Positions 9,466 to 19,685 are shown, numbered from the stretch's first letter. The stretch is 26,881 nt of DNA from Bacteroidetes bacterium UBA6063 (GCA_002428905.1 DIYD01000151.1:1-26881), one strand, 5' to 3'. Notes: generated from the sequence alone by a model not told the origin. Numbers and translations: made by a program.

Positions 9466-12400
9466 ATGAAGAATTTTACAAAAAGAGACAACCGAGTTTT
9501 TCCTATTGAGCTCCTTTATATAGCTGCATTGATTGGCCTAATTCTGAGTAGTGCCCAAACTGCCAGCGCCAAATTGTATACCTATGCCCAAACCGGAGTG
9601 GTCAACGTGAGTGGTATTGGAGATACAGCAACATCATTTGATAAATTATACCCACTATATTCCAACCCAAATTGGACCAACGATTATTACAACCGCCAAA
9701 TCAAAAACCGAATTATCGTTAACATCGATCGCGGTAATCTGAATTATATATCAAATCGGATTGAGCTAGATGTTACCTTGCTGATAGAAAGCGATAAACT
9801 CATAGGCGGTTCAGTGACACCCCAGAGTGCATTTAGTAAAACAGTCAAACTGGTTTACGACCCAGCGCAGACGGCAACTGAAATTGATCAGGTGGTGTTG
9901 ACTTACGACGATGTAGTGTTTTCCAGAGCAACAGTTACCAATATAGTAATTACTGGTTCTTCCTTAACCTACCCGGCTGGGAAACTTCCCGTTATTCAAC
10001 TAGAAAATCGCACCGAAATCGAGCGGGTATTTAACCTGGATCGAACACCGATTAACCCCAATGCATTAACGATTAGCAAAACAAATCAAAATCGAGATGG
10101 TGATTTTCAGTATATAACAATGAACTGGCCTTTAGACACCATGGCCGAGGCCTACGAGGTTGAATTTTTGTTTGTGCATGATCCAGTTTCAAGAACTCCT
10201 GGAGCTATTGCACTTACGTCGGTTGATGTAGATTTTAGCCATAATGCAACTCGAATCCGTATCGATGATTCCGCATCGTATACCATACCAATCGTGTTGC
10301 CCGAAGGTTTTTTGATTTACCGTGTAAGAGCAATCGGAGAAAAACTTCAGCAAGATATTTTACCCAAAAACCAACTTTGGTCCTTACCTGATAAATGTAC
10401 CATCGCATCACTTGGCAATGGATTTGGGAAGTTTGTTCTTCAAGTAGACAATTACGATAACGACTTAAACTGGAATTTTACCAATACCTATGCCGAAGAA
10501 GGTAAGTATTCCGAAGCTCTGGTTTGGTTCGATGGTATGCTTAGAAACAGGCAAGCTTTGGGCATGGATAATGAAAACAATTTGCCACTGATTTCCTCTT
10601 CCATCTACGATCATTTAGGAAGAGAAATGGTTAGCGCTATGGCTTCGCCTTTCTTTGATGATCTAGGTTATGCGTATCGCGATAGCATTAACCTAAATTC
10701 CACAGGAAATAAATATTCTTATGATGATTTTGATCTGAATTACAACAGTACAGGCCTTACCGATGAGATTTTCGTGGACTCAATGAGCGATCTGCAAAAC
10801 ACTGGAGCAAACTATTATTATTCAGCCAATTTTAATAGCGACATACAAAACATGGCCTTTACCGATCAAGTAAAACGGCGCCATGGATTCCTGCCCGATG
10901 CAGATGGTTATGCCTTTAGTCAGTCCGAAGCCACTAACGATGGTACAGGCCGTATGGCTCGAACGGGTTCGGTAGGTAAAACTCATCAACTGACCGCGTA
11001 TCATGCCAACGGCAATTTGGAGACTGGTAAAGAAGTACGAACCTGGGATGGTACGCCATTTCAAGAGGAATTATGGAAAATGTTTGGCAATGAAGTTGGG
11101 CATTACTCGAATTATAAAAAGGTGATGACCCAGGATGCCAACGGGCAGATTTCAGTGGCTTATATCGATCTGTATGGAAGAACTGTAGCCACAGCACTTG
11201 CTGGCAAAATTGACAATACACCGAGTCTGGATCCGATCGCCTCGTCGAATTATACAACCGAGTTGGACATTCGACTGGGTAACACCATCGACGATTTGAA
11301 TCAAAAACAGATCAATCATTACTTCACTGTGGTGCAAGCAGACACGTGGGAGTTTACCTACGCATTTAATCCACGATTAATGGACCCAGAATGTGATACC
11401 CAGTTTTGTTATCACTGCGCCTATAACCTGACCATTGACGTTAAAGACATGATGGGCAAAAGTGTATTAGTTGGTGGCCCAATTACCACTTATGTTGGTT
11501 CAATTACCGATTCGGCGGGATGTGATACTTCGGTTCGGTTTAGCCTGCCTCAAAATCCGTTAAAGGTCTATCTTGATGCTGGTGAATATGCTTTAACCAA
11601 GACTTTGACCTTAAATCAGGCCGGTCTGGTAGAAAACAGAGAGAATTATTTTAAACAGTCGGGTTGCGTTAAACCATTTACCGAATTTTTAGCCGATGAA
11701 TTAAATCGGTTGGATATTACCTGTGAATTGAGTTGTGATGAATGCGACGAGCAACTTACGGCAATGGATCAAAAGAAAGATAGCATAATCCTTTGGTGTG
11801 CCGAAGCTCTTATTGATACAAGTCTGCACGATGACTTCAATCAAATTGTCGAAGAAATTGCCTCTTTACAAGAGGTTTGCGATGAGATTTGTGAGGAAAC
11901 CGGGCCATGTGATGTATTGTATAAAAACATGTTAAGCGATGTCTCGTTGGGCGGACAATATATGAAGTATTTCTCGGTGGATTCTACCGGACAAATACAG
12001 CATCAAATTGGCGATGCTGGTTTTACAACGGCTTCAATCCTACAAGATAATTGGTGGGACTGTAATCCTGGAGGCTCCCCCAACTACCAAAACTGGCGAG
12101 ACCCCGAAGGAGGTGATTACAAAGATGAAGATGGTGAAATATCCAGGATTTTGGTGACCAATAATAGCCCGGAATCTGTAAGTGGAACCTATGAGGTAAT
12201 CAATGGTAAGTCGTACGTACGACCGCATAACTTAAAGTACGTTACAGACTTTATCCGTTACTGGAAAAATTCATGGGCGGAATCGTTGGTTTACATGCAT
12301 CCAGAATACTGTTATTACACCAAGTGTAAGGCCATAGAAGGAAGTTATGACTATGATCTAAAACTAATAGCAACCGAAAGCAGTGCAGAGGCTCAGGAAA

Positions 12401-15400
12401 AAGGGTACTATAACCCATTAAACTCAGGAGGGTTAGGATCGTTACAACTAACTGGTGGTCCGTTTACGATTGACTATTCTAACTTGGAAACAGGATCAAT
12501 AGAGCGAGATCCGATTACATTGACTTCGTATTATAGCAGTGCTTCCACCTCACTGGAAAGCTTGCTAAAAAATCACACGTACAAGGTGGAAAACACATCA
12601 GGTGATTGTGCTGACACCACACTTACCATCTGGCAGATATACGAGCAATACCGAATGGATAATGGCATTGCCTCAAACGTGATCTCGCAAGACACCTGTA
12701 TTGAAGACGTTTTTTGGCCTGTATTAAGAGCCCTGTACCTATCGGTAAAGCAAGACTGGCTAATTGATTACTATACTACCGAATGCCCAAGCGGCACCGG
12801 ATGTGGTGATGTCATTCCATCCAATCTTATTAATGTAGCGCGATGGGAAGGTGCTGCTGATATCATGGATCTAATAAATGTTGATCCAATATGGCCGGGT
12901 ATCGATACCTTCTGCAAGATGGATAGCCTGGAGGCTAGAATGGATGAATATGTTGCTTCCACCTGCCAGACCAACTGCGAGCAGAACGTGGATCAATGGC
13001 TGGTTTGGTTAAATGGTTGTGACCAGATTACAAACTTGACTTCGACCAAGCTTGACAGTTTAAAACAAGATTTGATTCGCCTATGTGTTAGTGGTTGCGA
13101 TATGGACCACCCGTTTGGTTCTATATCCAGAGCTCCGTATAATGGGAATTTAAACGAGTATCCAGATGCGAACATTCACGATGTGTTTGTTCGATACTTG
13201 GGCCCGGATTGGTTTAGTGAAGGGATTTGCGATGATTTACTAATTCAATTCCCAGGGTACTATGGGCACGATTATCTAGCGCAAGACGATCCAAAAAACA
13301 TGGATTGTGCCTGTGATTCGGTCAAGTGGCATACAGCGGCCAGTTGCCCAGATTTAGTCATCTATGATTCCATTCAAGAAAATTGCGAATGCTCGTACCC
13401 ACATGATTTATCCATGGCAAAAATCAGCAAACGCCATGTATTTGATTGGGAGAAATGTCAGAACTGTATTACCTGTAAAGATCTAAATGAGCCGGTATAT
13501 GAGTTTATGCAACGCTATGATTCGGCATCGCACAAGTTAGACTCACACGTGTATCAAAACCTATTAACCACCTGGTTAAACCGTTATTTCGGATTCAACC
13601 TAACCTATGAAGAGTATGCACACTTTGCCTACGACTGTGTTCAGGATACCAACCACAATTCTACCTGGCTCGAGGTATGGAACCATATTGGCTTGGACCG
13701 TATGGTGGTGATTAACGATAACCAAATCGAACATTTCGATGGAGCACCAAGCAGGTATCAGCATGTTTATGGTAATAGAAACAAGGTTAGAAACCAACTG
13801 GTGATTAGCCAGCCCACCATAGATTTAAGAGACATTATTGATTTGGGTTATCTAAGAGCCCCGAAAGACAAAAACGATAATGAAGAAGCAGCCTTAGTTC
13901 AGCGCATCTACAAACCCGGTATGGAAATCCCATCTATTCAAGGCATGCAAACACCAGAGGCTGAAAATATAGCCTGTAAATGCGAGCGTATTTTAACAGT
14001 AGGCCATATGATGGACAATGGTCAAAACAATGGACTGAGTGCAGAAGACCTGTTTGCCCAACTCTACGGACCTTGGTACGGTGTGAATTTTAACGATGCA
14101 AAGAATGCCTGTTGTAAGCTCTGGAATCAACAGGAAACCGATCCACCAGGAGGCCCATGTACGCCAACTGGGTTTGAGCCAGGGAAGCAGTTCGATAGTA
14201 CACAGGTTTCATTTGTTCATGATGAGTATAATGATGTGAATGACCCTGCACATGACCCGATAATTGATCAATTAGATGGCAACTGTACACCACTTGCCAG
14301 CGTGAATACAGACAAAGGGTATCTGGACACATGCGGGTGTAAAGAACTTAAACAAATCGATGAGGATTATACCAGTTACGTGAATAGCGGTGGTACACTT
14401 TCTAAAGAAGCTTATGCTTATCAGGTAAAGGGTTTTGCCATTGATAACATCGACAAGCTGTTGGAAGAGTGTGAAAAGATGTGGAACACAGGGGTAAAGA
14501 AAGGCAGTGATGGTCAACCTAATACAAGCTGGACTACAACAGCAAACTGGTCCAAAATATCAACCACAAACCTTAAGCGTTATGCGGTCAATATGGATTG
14601 GCTGCTTAATGAGAGCCTATTGTGTAATCCAAAAACCGAAGAACCGTGTTTGGATCACATCCCATGCGGAAAGCTTACCAAACACTTTATGCGGCTCTGG
14701 GGAGAAATTGGAGCAAGCACTTTAATGGGGTCAACACCCGTGCCAAGTGATATGGTTACCTATAGCGAAGTGCCTCAACAACTTGGTTTGCTTTATGATT
14801 GGATGCAGTTTGTAGATCAGCAAGACCCTTCTGGAGATGAATGGACCTATAAATTTCAGTTCCTGGGTCATTTAAAAGATTCATTGAATAGTATTTTCTC
14901 TACCTGCGATGAAGATAGAGAATACAGTTTGCTTTGGTTCTTTGCGCGCTTGCGTGATTGCCATAAGCCAAGAACCCAATATACACAACCTTGTTTGGAT
15001 GAGCTTTCGTGTAGAGATGTTGGTGATCTGTACCGCAAGTTCTTAATCAAAAACCCCAAACCAGACGATAATGGATATGGGCCTATTAGTTCGGTGGTTG
15101 CAGCACGAGATTTAGGAGAGTTATACGACAAGTATGACCCTTTTGAGGGTGTGGTTACCCAGCAAGTTCAAGATATGTTGGACTGGCTGGATGATCTGGA
15201 GCTTTTCTTTAACAAAGAGTACAACCATTGTTACAATAAAAAATACGGAACAGGCATACTTGATCTAGGCGAGTTTTTAGCCTGGACCTATAAGTGTGAT
15301 ACCTCACTGTTGCGAACCTACAAAGCAGCACCTTGCCCTGATTGTTATGTGGCTGACACCGCCTACCTTGAGGCATTTAGAGGGTTCTTGGATCATATAG

Positions 15401-18400
15401 TGGAGAGACCAGAACCAAAGTACCTACATCAATCTCTCTGGATAATGAAGGGTAATGGAAATTTTGACATTACCAGTTTTTATGGAAATCCAACATTGTA
15501 TAACAATGGATTCTCCGACAGTCTGGAGTATATATTAAACGAAGTCGATGTACCGGAGTTGGATGTGACCATCGAAGATCGCAATGGTTATACCTTGGAA
15601 TTTAACCTATTATTCCCAAGCGCTGAGGCCAAATGGAATTTTGGGGAGATACTCGAATTCATCGATATATACCCGGTTAAATCTGGAGGTTGTAATCCTC
15701 CTAACCTGTTTGAAGTAGTCGCTGTTTATGAGCTGCCTGGTAAATACTGGAATTCAGTAGATAAACCCAACTGTCCTAATGTTAAAATTGGCTTGAAGAA
15801 CTACTGTAGAGATACAATCACCTTACTAGGTCGATTTAAAAACCACCATATTGGCCAGCAGGTATCCTGTCTAAGCTGCAATAGACTTTGCAACAAGCGG
15901 TTCTTTAGGCCAATTCCTAAACAGGATCGCTGTCACACAACGGCGGTACGACTAGCTATCGAAAACGCGTTTATTCGTTACGATGACTATTTAACTCAAA
16001 TGGAGAAGAGCTTTGACAGTCTTTATTTGGCCTCCTGTATGAATAGTACAGGCCTTAATGAAGAGACTCGTCTTGCTTATCAGGATCGCACCTACCACTA
16101 CACCCTGTATCACTACGATCGGGCAGGTCAGCTGATTAAGACTGTACCACCAACCGGTATCGATTTTGAAAATCCATCGCTTTCAACCACCGATCGTAAT
16201 CTGCTAATTAACGATCGGATCGAAAAAGCGCATCAGCATTGGTTTAACCCAATCAGTCAGCCTAAAGCTCCAATCTACCATACGCTGGTTACCCAATACA
16301 AATACAACTCACTTGGAGAGCTGATCTGGAGTGAAACACCCGATGGTGGTATAACCCGTGCCTGGTATGATAACCTTGCCCGACCAGTACTTTCACAAGA
16401 TACGAACCATGCTGATCCAACTGGAAGCTCAGCTGGAAAATACGGGTACGTACTGTACGATGAATTGGGAAGAACCATTGAGTCCGGTCAGATCGACCGG
16501 TCAACTTATGGACCGGGACTGGTTACCCACCACAAGGCAGCTACGCCAAATGATCTAGCAACGATTTTGGATGCCTCAGCAACACCTGGCGATAAAACTC
16601 AAATCGTGCAAACCCAGTATAACAAACCTGCCAATGGCAGTCGTATTAGTTCAGCCTTCAGTGATCTGGGAGGTCAACGGAACCTTAGAAGTTCAGTTGC
16701 ATCGACAACCTACGAAGAGGTCAATGACGATGATTCCACGACCTATGACCAAGCCACATACTACACCTATGATGCCATGGGCAATGTAAACCGATTGGTA
16801 CAAGACATTGAGGCCCTTGATCCACTAGAAAAGAACCTGTTTAGCATTGATTATTCCTACGACTTATTAAGTGGGAATGTACACAATACCGTATACCAAA
16901 AAGGTAAAGCAGATCAGTTTGCCCACAAATACGAATATGATGCGAACAATCGCCTGGCTGGTGCCTACAGTTCACGTGATAATTACTCCTGGCAGCGTGA
17001 TGCAAGTTATGAATACTACCTGCACGGAGCGCTTGCTCGAAAAGAACTAGGTGAGCTTACAGTGCAGGGCATTGATTATGCCTATACTCTGCACGGCTGG
17101 TTAAAATCGGTGAACGCGCCCATTATGGATGCAACGTTAGACATTGGTTGGGATGGTAATACCGTCCCAGGTAATACCCATCAATATGTCGCGCGTGACG
17201 CCTTTAGTTTTGATCTTGGCTATTTTAACGGTGATTATGCTCCTGTTCACGGTGCTGCCTTTGGCCCAACCACAAACGGAAGTGATTTAATGACTCAGTT
17301 TAGTCCACTGTACAATGGAAACATTGGCCGGATGAATACCTCGATTGCCGATTCGACTGGGTATGCGAATCACAACATGGTCGGTGATATCATGGGCAAC
17401 ATTTATCGCTATGACCAACTCAATAGAATCTCAATTCATAGAGTCTACCAAAACATTAACAGCAATCAAACCCAGTGGTTAAATCAAGGCTATGACGGTA
17501 AGGGTGTGTATTATGAGGACTTTAGTTATGATGCCTCGGGTAATATTACCGCACTTAATCGCCATGGGCATAACCCGTTGGCCTCATCCATGGACTCGTT
17601 TGTCTACAGGTACGATCAGCGTTCACAGTCAGCACCAATTGGTGGTGGCATATCCTGGCAGGCCATGGTCTCCAACAAGTTATATCATGTAAATGATAAC
17701 GCAACGGGAAGTTATTCCGGTGATATTGACGATCAGGGCGCGTTTAACTCAACTCCGACGCTGGTTAACGGTGTGAATAACTATGGCTATGACGGTCTTG
17801 GCAACCTAATTCGGGATGATGCCGAACAGATTGAAAAAATTACTTGGACGGCAACCGGTAAGGTTAAATCCATTAAACGAGTTTCAGGTAGTACAAAACC
17901 TGACCTGGAATTCGGGTATGATGCCTTTGACAATAGGCTTTATAAAACCGTTAAGCCCAAATACGGGTCAGGCGCACTAAAGAATCAAGTTCACTGGAAA
18001 ACTCAGTATTACATATATGATGGTGCCGGGGTGTTGATGGCAACCTATAATCGATCCTATGGTGAAGATCAGGGTTTATATGCTGATTCACTGGCACTAA
18101 ACCAATTTATGGTCTATGGAGCAGAACGGTTAGGCTCCATGAGTGAGGACACATTGCTAGTAGATCGTCAGTTTACTGGTGGATTTGATCAAAACGGAGC
18201 CTTTACTAGCAAGAACTACGATCCGTTTAGTTTGAATGTCGTTTATCAATATCAAGAAGAAGTATCGTTAACCGTTCATGGACTAAAGCAGTACGAGCTT
18301 GCTAACCACTTGGGTAACGTCTTAGCTACTATTCAGGATAGAAAACAAATGGGTGATACATTGGTAATGAACGGGTTAGTAGATTACTACATCCCGTACA

Positions 18401-19677
18401 TCGTTTCAACACAAGACTATTATGCCTTTGGGTCGTTGATGGAATCAAGAGGTTTTGCCTTATTTAGTGTTAAAGATAGCAGCTATGCGTATGGATTCCA
18501 GGGGCAGGAGATGGATAATGAGATTACTAGTGAAGGTGACTATTTAAGTTACAAATATCGAATCCATGATGCACGATTAGGTAGATTTTTAAGTGTAGAC
18601 CCGCTAGCACCAAAATATTCCTATCTATCCACTTACCAATTCTCAAGTAACTGTGTGATAGCTGCAGTCGAATTAGAAGGATTAGAGTCCAGTAGAATAT
18701 TCAACGGAAATGAATTGCAGCTGAGCAATATGTCTACTCCCGGTCATAATAGTGTTGACCTTAGTGCAGGGCAGAGCTTTGTTACTAATGGCTCGAATCA
18801 TGTAAGTTCAATTCATTATGGAGAATCGTTTTATACTTGGAGCAATGAGGCCAACGACTACGCTGCACCAGCTTACGTTCGGGATATGCACGGCATAATG
18901 ACATTAGCGAAATATGCAGACGAACAGCGCAGTAATTTAAGTCAACAGGACGAGTTAGGCACAACCAATACATTGGAAGTTGTTAGAGAGTGGGATAACC
19001 CAGACCACCATTTCGAAGGTATGGTCTACCACAATTATAGTGGGGCTCCATCTTGGAATCAATCTCAGTTGGACATTCCCACGCAAGTCAAATCTTTTGG
19101 GGCGTACCATCGCGGTTGGTCAAATCGGACTGCAGCTGAAGGAGTACCGTTGTTTGCAAATAGGCTCATCGTGCAACCATATATGGCTGCTTCTTTGATA
19201 GGTGGAGGAGTTGCTTGGGGAATGGCAGAACATACCGAAGCTCACTTGCTTAAGACAGGATTGTTTTACAGAAACTCTCAGGGAGTGGTAGAAGGAGTCA
19301 TTCATAATTCAAAATTTGCGTTTAGAAGTATTACCTCGAGAAACGGAGTCACGTTAGCATCCGGTGATGGTATTTTTGCAAAAAATCCCGCAGGTAACTG
19401 GAGTTTAGAGCAACATTTAGTTGGAGGATCCAGTCCTGCTTCTATAGCCAATGACCCGTGGATTTCAACTTCCCTTGATATTCGGATAGCTAGAGCGTTT
19501 CAGGGTGAGAGTGGTTTGGTAAGAATTGATTTGACAAAAGTCCCGTCGATTCAACAGAGAGGCTTTGAATCGCTACCAATCAACAGCGCTGGGTATAGAT
19601 ATTCTGTATGGCAACAGGAGGTTAGCATTTACCAACATGTGCCACAAGAAGCTATTTTTAGAATTAAACTTTATTAA
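9466..19677 (+). CDS. Giant Rhs/YD-repeat polymorphic toxin with C-terminal ADP-ribosyltransferase
   Basis: A 3,403-residue protein. An N-terminal signal segment (hydrophobic LLYIAALIGLILSS, cleavage near A-S-A-K) indicates Sec export. Residues ~210-300 are Fn3-like (Y-I-T-M-N-W-P ... A-Y-E-V-E-F). A first Rhs-like block runs from ~380 to 590, with Y-D-H-L-G-R-E-M, the conserved F-G-N-E-V-G-H-Y, D-A-N-G-Q-I-S-V-A-Y and Y-G-R-T-V-A-T-A-L-A-G. Residues 643-2191 form a Cys-rich insert with about 60 Cys. YD repeats resume near 2209 (Y-H-Y-D-R-A-G-Q-L) and run to the Rhs core, which has Y-G-F-Q-G-Q-E-M at 3009, R-L-G-R-F-L-S-V-D-P-L-A-P, and ends near E-L-E-G-L-E (3074). The last ~330 residues are the variable toxin region, ending in a cholera-toxin-A-like ADP-ribosyltransferase. 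In this family the Rhs shell encapsulates the toxic tip, and immunity is encoded directly downstream. Here a NADAR gene starts 8 bp later. There is no PAAR or VgrG domain, so delivery by type VI secretion is not supported. Confidence 0.9.
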   Translation: MKNFTKRDNRVFPIELLYIAALIGLILSSAQTASAKLYTYAQTGVVNVSGIGDTATSFDKLYPLYSNPNWTNDYYNRQIKNRIIVNIDRGNLNYISNRIELDVTLLIESDKLIGGSVTPQSAFSKTVKLVYDPAQTATEIDQVVLTYDDVVFSRATVTNIVITGSSLTYPAGKLPVIQLENRTEIERVFNLDRTPINPNALTISKTNQNRDGDFQYITMNWPLDTMAEAYEVEFLFVHDPVSRTPGAIALTSVDVDFSHNATRIRIDDSASYTIPIVLPEGFLIYRVRAIGEKLQQDILPKNQLWSLPDKCTIASLGNGFGKFVLQVDNYDNDLNWNFTNTYAEEGKYSEALVWFDGMLRNRQALGMDNENNLPLISSSIYDHLGREMVSAMASPFFDDLGYAYRDSINLNSTGNKYSYDDFDLNYNSTGLTDEIFVDSMSDLQNTGANYYYSANFNSDIQNMAFTDQVKRRHGFLPDADGYAFSQSEATNDGTGRMARTGSVGKTHQLTAYHANGNLETGKEVRTWDGTPFQEELWKMFGNEVGHYSNYKKVMTQDANGQISVAYIDLYGRTVATALAGKIDNTPSLDPIASSNYTTELDIRLGNTIDDLNQKQINHYFTVVQADTWEFTYAFNPRLMDPECDTQFCYHCAYNLTIDVKDMMGKSVLVGGPITTYVGSITDSAGCDTSVRFSLPQNPLKVYLDAGEYALTKTLTLNQAGLVENRENYFKQSGCVKPFTEFLADELNRLDITCELSCDECDEQLTAMDQKKDSIILWCAEALIDTSLHDDFNQIVEEIASLQEVCDEICEETGPCDVLYKNMLSDVSLGGQYMKYFSVDSTGQIQHQIGDAGFTTASILQDNWWDCNPGGSPNYQNWRDPEGGDYKDEDGEISRILVTNNSPESVSGTYEVINGKSYVRPHNLKYVTDFIRYWKNSWAESLVYMHPEYCYYTKCKAIEGSYDYDLKLIATESSAEAQEKGYYNPLNSGGLGSLQLTGGPFTIDYSNLETGSIERDPITLTSYYSSASTSLESLLKNHTYKVENTSGDCADTTLTIWQIYEQYRMDNGIASNVISQDTCIEDVFWPVLRALYLSVKQDWLIDYYTTECPSGTGCGDVIPSNLINVARWEGAADIMDLINVDPIWPGIDTFCKMDSLEARMDEYVASTCQTNCEQNVDQWLVWLNGCDQITNLTSTKLDSLKQDLIRLCVSGCDMDHPFGSISRAPYNGNLNEYPDANIHDVFVRYLGPDWFSEGICDDLLIQFPGYYGHDYLAQDDPKNMDCACDSVKWHTAASCPDLVIYDSIQENCECSYPHDLSMAKISKRHVFDWEKCQNCITCKDLNEPVYEFMQRYDSASHKLDSHVYQNLLTTWLNRYFGFNLTYEEYAHFAYDCVQDTNHNSTWLEVWNHIGLDRMVVINDNQIEHFDGAPSRYQHVYGNRNKVRNQLVISQPTIDLRDIIDLGYLRAPKDKNDNEEAALVQRIYKPGMEIPSIQGMQTPEAENIACKCERILTVGHMMDNGQNNGLSAEDLFAQLYGPWYGVNFNDAKNACCKLWNQQETDPPGGPCTPTGFEPGKQFDSTQVSFVHDEYNDVNDPAHDPIIDQLDGNCTPLASVNTDKGYLDTCGCKELKQIDEDYTSYVNSGGTLSKEAYAYQVKGFAIDNIDKLLEECEKMWNTGVKKGSDGQPNTSWTTTANWSKISTTNLKRYAVNMDWLLNESLLCNPKTEEPCLDHIPCGKLTKHFMRLWGEIGASTLMGSTPVPSDMVTYSEVPQQLGLLYDWMQFVDQQDPSGDEWTYKFQFLGHLKDSLNSIFSTCDEDREYSLLWFFARLRDCHKPRTQYTQPCLDELSCRDVGDLYRKFLIKNPKPDDNGYGPISSVVAARDLGELYDKYDPFEGVVTQQVQDMLDWLDDLELFFNKEYNHCYNKKYGTGILDLGEFLAWTYKCDTSLLRTYKAAPCPDCYVADTAYLEAFRGFLDHIVERPEPKYLHQSLWIMKGNGNFDITSFYGNPTLYNNGFSDSLEYILNEVDVPELDVTIEDRNGYTLEFNLLFPSAEAKWNFGEILEFIDIYPVKSGGCNPPNLFEVVAVYELPGKYWNSVDKPNCPNVKIGLKNYCRDTITLLGRFKNHHIGQQVSCLSCNRLCNKRFFRPIPKQDRCHTTAVRLAIENAFIRYDDYLTQMEKSFDSLYLASCMNSTGLNEETRLAYQDRTYHYTLYHYDRAGQLIKTVPPTGIDFENPSLSTTDRNLLINDRIEKAHQHWFNPISQPKAPIYHTLVTQYKYNSLGELIWSETPDGGITRAWYDNLARPVLSQDTNHADPTGSSAGKYGYVLYDELGRTIESGQIDRSTYGPGLVTHHKAATPNDLATILDASATPGDKTQIVQTQYNKPANGSRISSAFSDLGGQRNLRSSVASTTYEEVNDDDSTTYDQATYYTYDAMGNVNRLVQDIEALDPLEKNLFSIDYSYDLLSGNVHNTVYQKGKADQFAHKYEYDANNRLAGAYSSRDNYSWQRDASYEYYLHGALARKELGELTVQGIDYAYTLHGWLKSVNAPIMDATLDIGWDGNTVPGNTHQYVARDAFSFDLGYFNGDYAPVHGAAFGPTTNGSDLMTQFSPLYNGNIGRMNTSIADSTGYANHNMVGDIMGNIYRYDQLNRISIHRVYQNINSNQTQWLNQGYDGKGVYYEDFSYDASGNITALNRHGHNPLASSMDSFVYRYDQRSQSAPIGGGISWQAMVSNKLYHVNDNATGSYSGDIDDQGAFNSTPTLVNGVNNYGYDGLGNLIRDDAEQIEKITWTATGKVKSIKRVSGSTKPDLEFGYDAFDNRLYKTVKPKYGSGALKNQVHWKTQYYIYDGAGVLMATYNRSYGEDQGLYADSLALNQFMVYGAERLGSMSEDTLLVDRQFTGGFDQNGAFTSKNYDPFSLNVVYQYQEEVSLTVHGLKQYELANHLGNVLATIQDRKQMGDTLVMNGLVDYYIPYIVSTQDYYAFGSLMESRGFALFSVKDSSYAYGFQGQEMDNEITSEGDYLSYKYRIHDARLGRFLSVDPLAPKYSYLSTYQFSSNCVIAAVELEGLESSRIFNGNELQLSNMSTPGHNSVDLSAGQSFVTNGSNHVSSIHYGESFYTWSNEANDYAAPAYVRDMHGIMTLAKYADEQRSNLSQQDELGTTNTLEVVREWDNPDHHFEGMVYHNYSGAPSWNQSQLDIPTQVKSFGAYHRGWSNRTAAEGVPLFANRLIVQPYMAASLIGGGVAWGMAEHTEAHLLKTGLFYRNSQGVVEGVIHNSKFAFRSITSRNGVTLASGDGIFAKNPAGNWSLEQHLVGGSSPASIANDPWISTSLDIRIARAFQGESGLVRIDLTKVPSIQQRGFESLPINSAGYRYSVWQQEVSIYQHVPQEAIFRIKLY
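18688..19674 (+). other. Toxin tip: linker plus cholera-toxin-A-like ADP-ribosyltransferase domain
   Basis: Residues ~3075-3403 of the Rhs protein. The first ~205 residues are an unassigned linker or pre-toxin region with a glycine-rich hydrophobic stretch (A-A-S-L-I-G-G-G-V-A-W-G). The last ~120 match the order of R-S-E-class ADP-ribosyltransferase motifs: F-R-S-I at R3287 (NAD-binding Arg), G-I-F-A-K-N-P, E-Q-H-L, W-I-S-T-S-L-D (STS at 3334-3336) followed by I-A-R-A-F, then V-R-I-D-L, then W-Q-Q-E-V-S-I-Y (Q3383, E3385) and V-P-x-E-A-I. By eye, the end aligns with the cholera/LT A-subunit segment D-E-Q-E-V-S-A-L-G-G-I-P-Y-S-Q-I. The first Glu of E-x-E is Gln here. Q-x-E is seen in ADP-ribosyltransferases that modify non-arginine targets, including the guanine-specific pierisin/Scabin group. 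The region has no Cys, unlike the middle of the protein. Confidence 0.8.
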
Positions 19678-19685
19678 TTTGTGTT

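Noticed and set aside
11392..16038. Possible zinc-finger array from C-x-x-C motifs
   Set aside because: The protein is exported and the Cys spacing is irregular without matching second pairs, so disulfides are more likely.
9466..19677. Type VI secretion Rhs effector
   Set aside because: There is no PAAR or VgrG domain or nearby type VI gene, and the protein has an N-terminal signal peptide.
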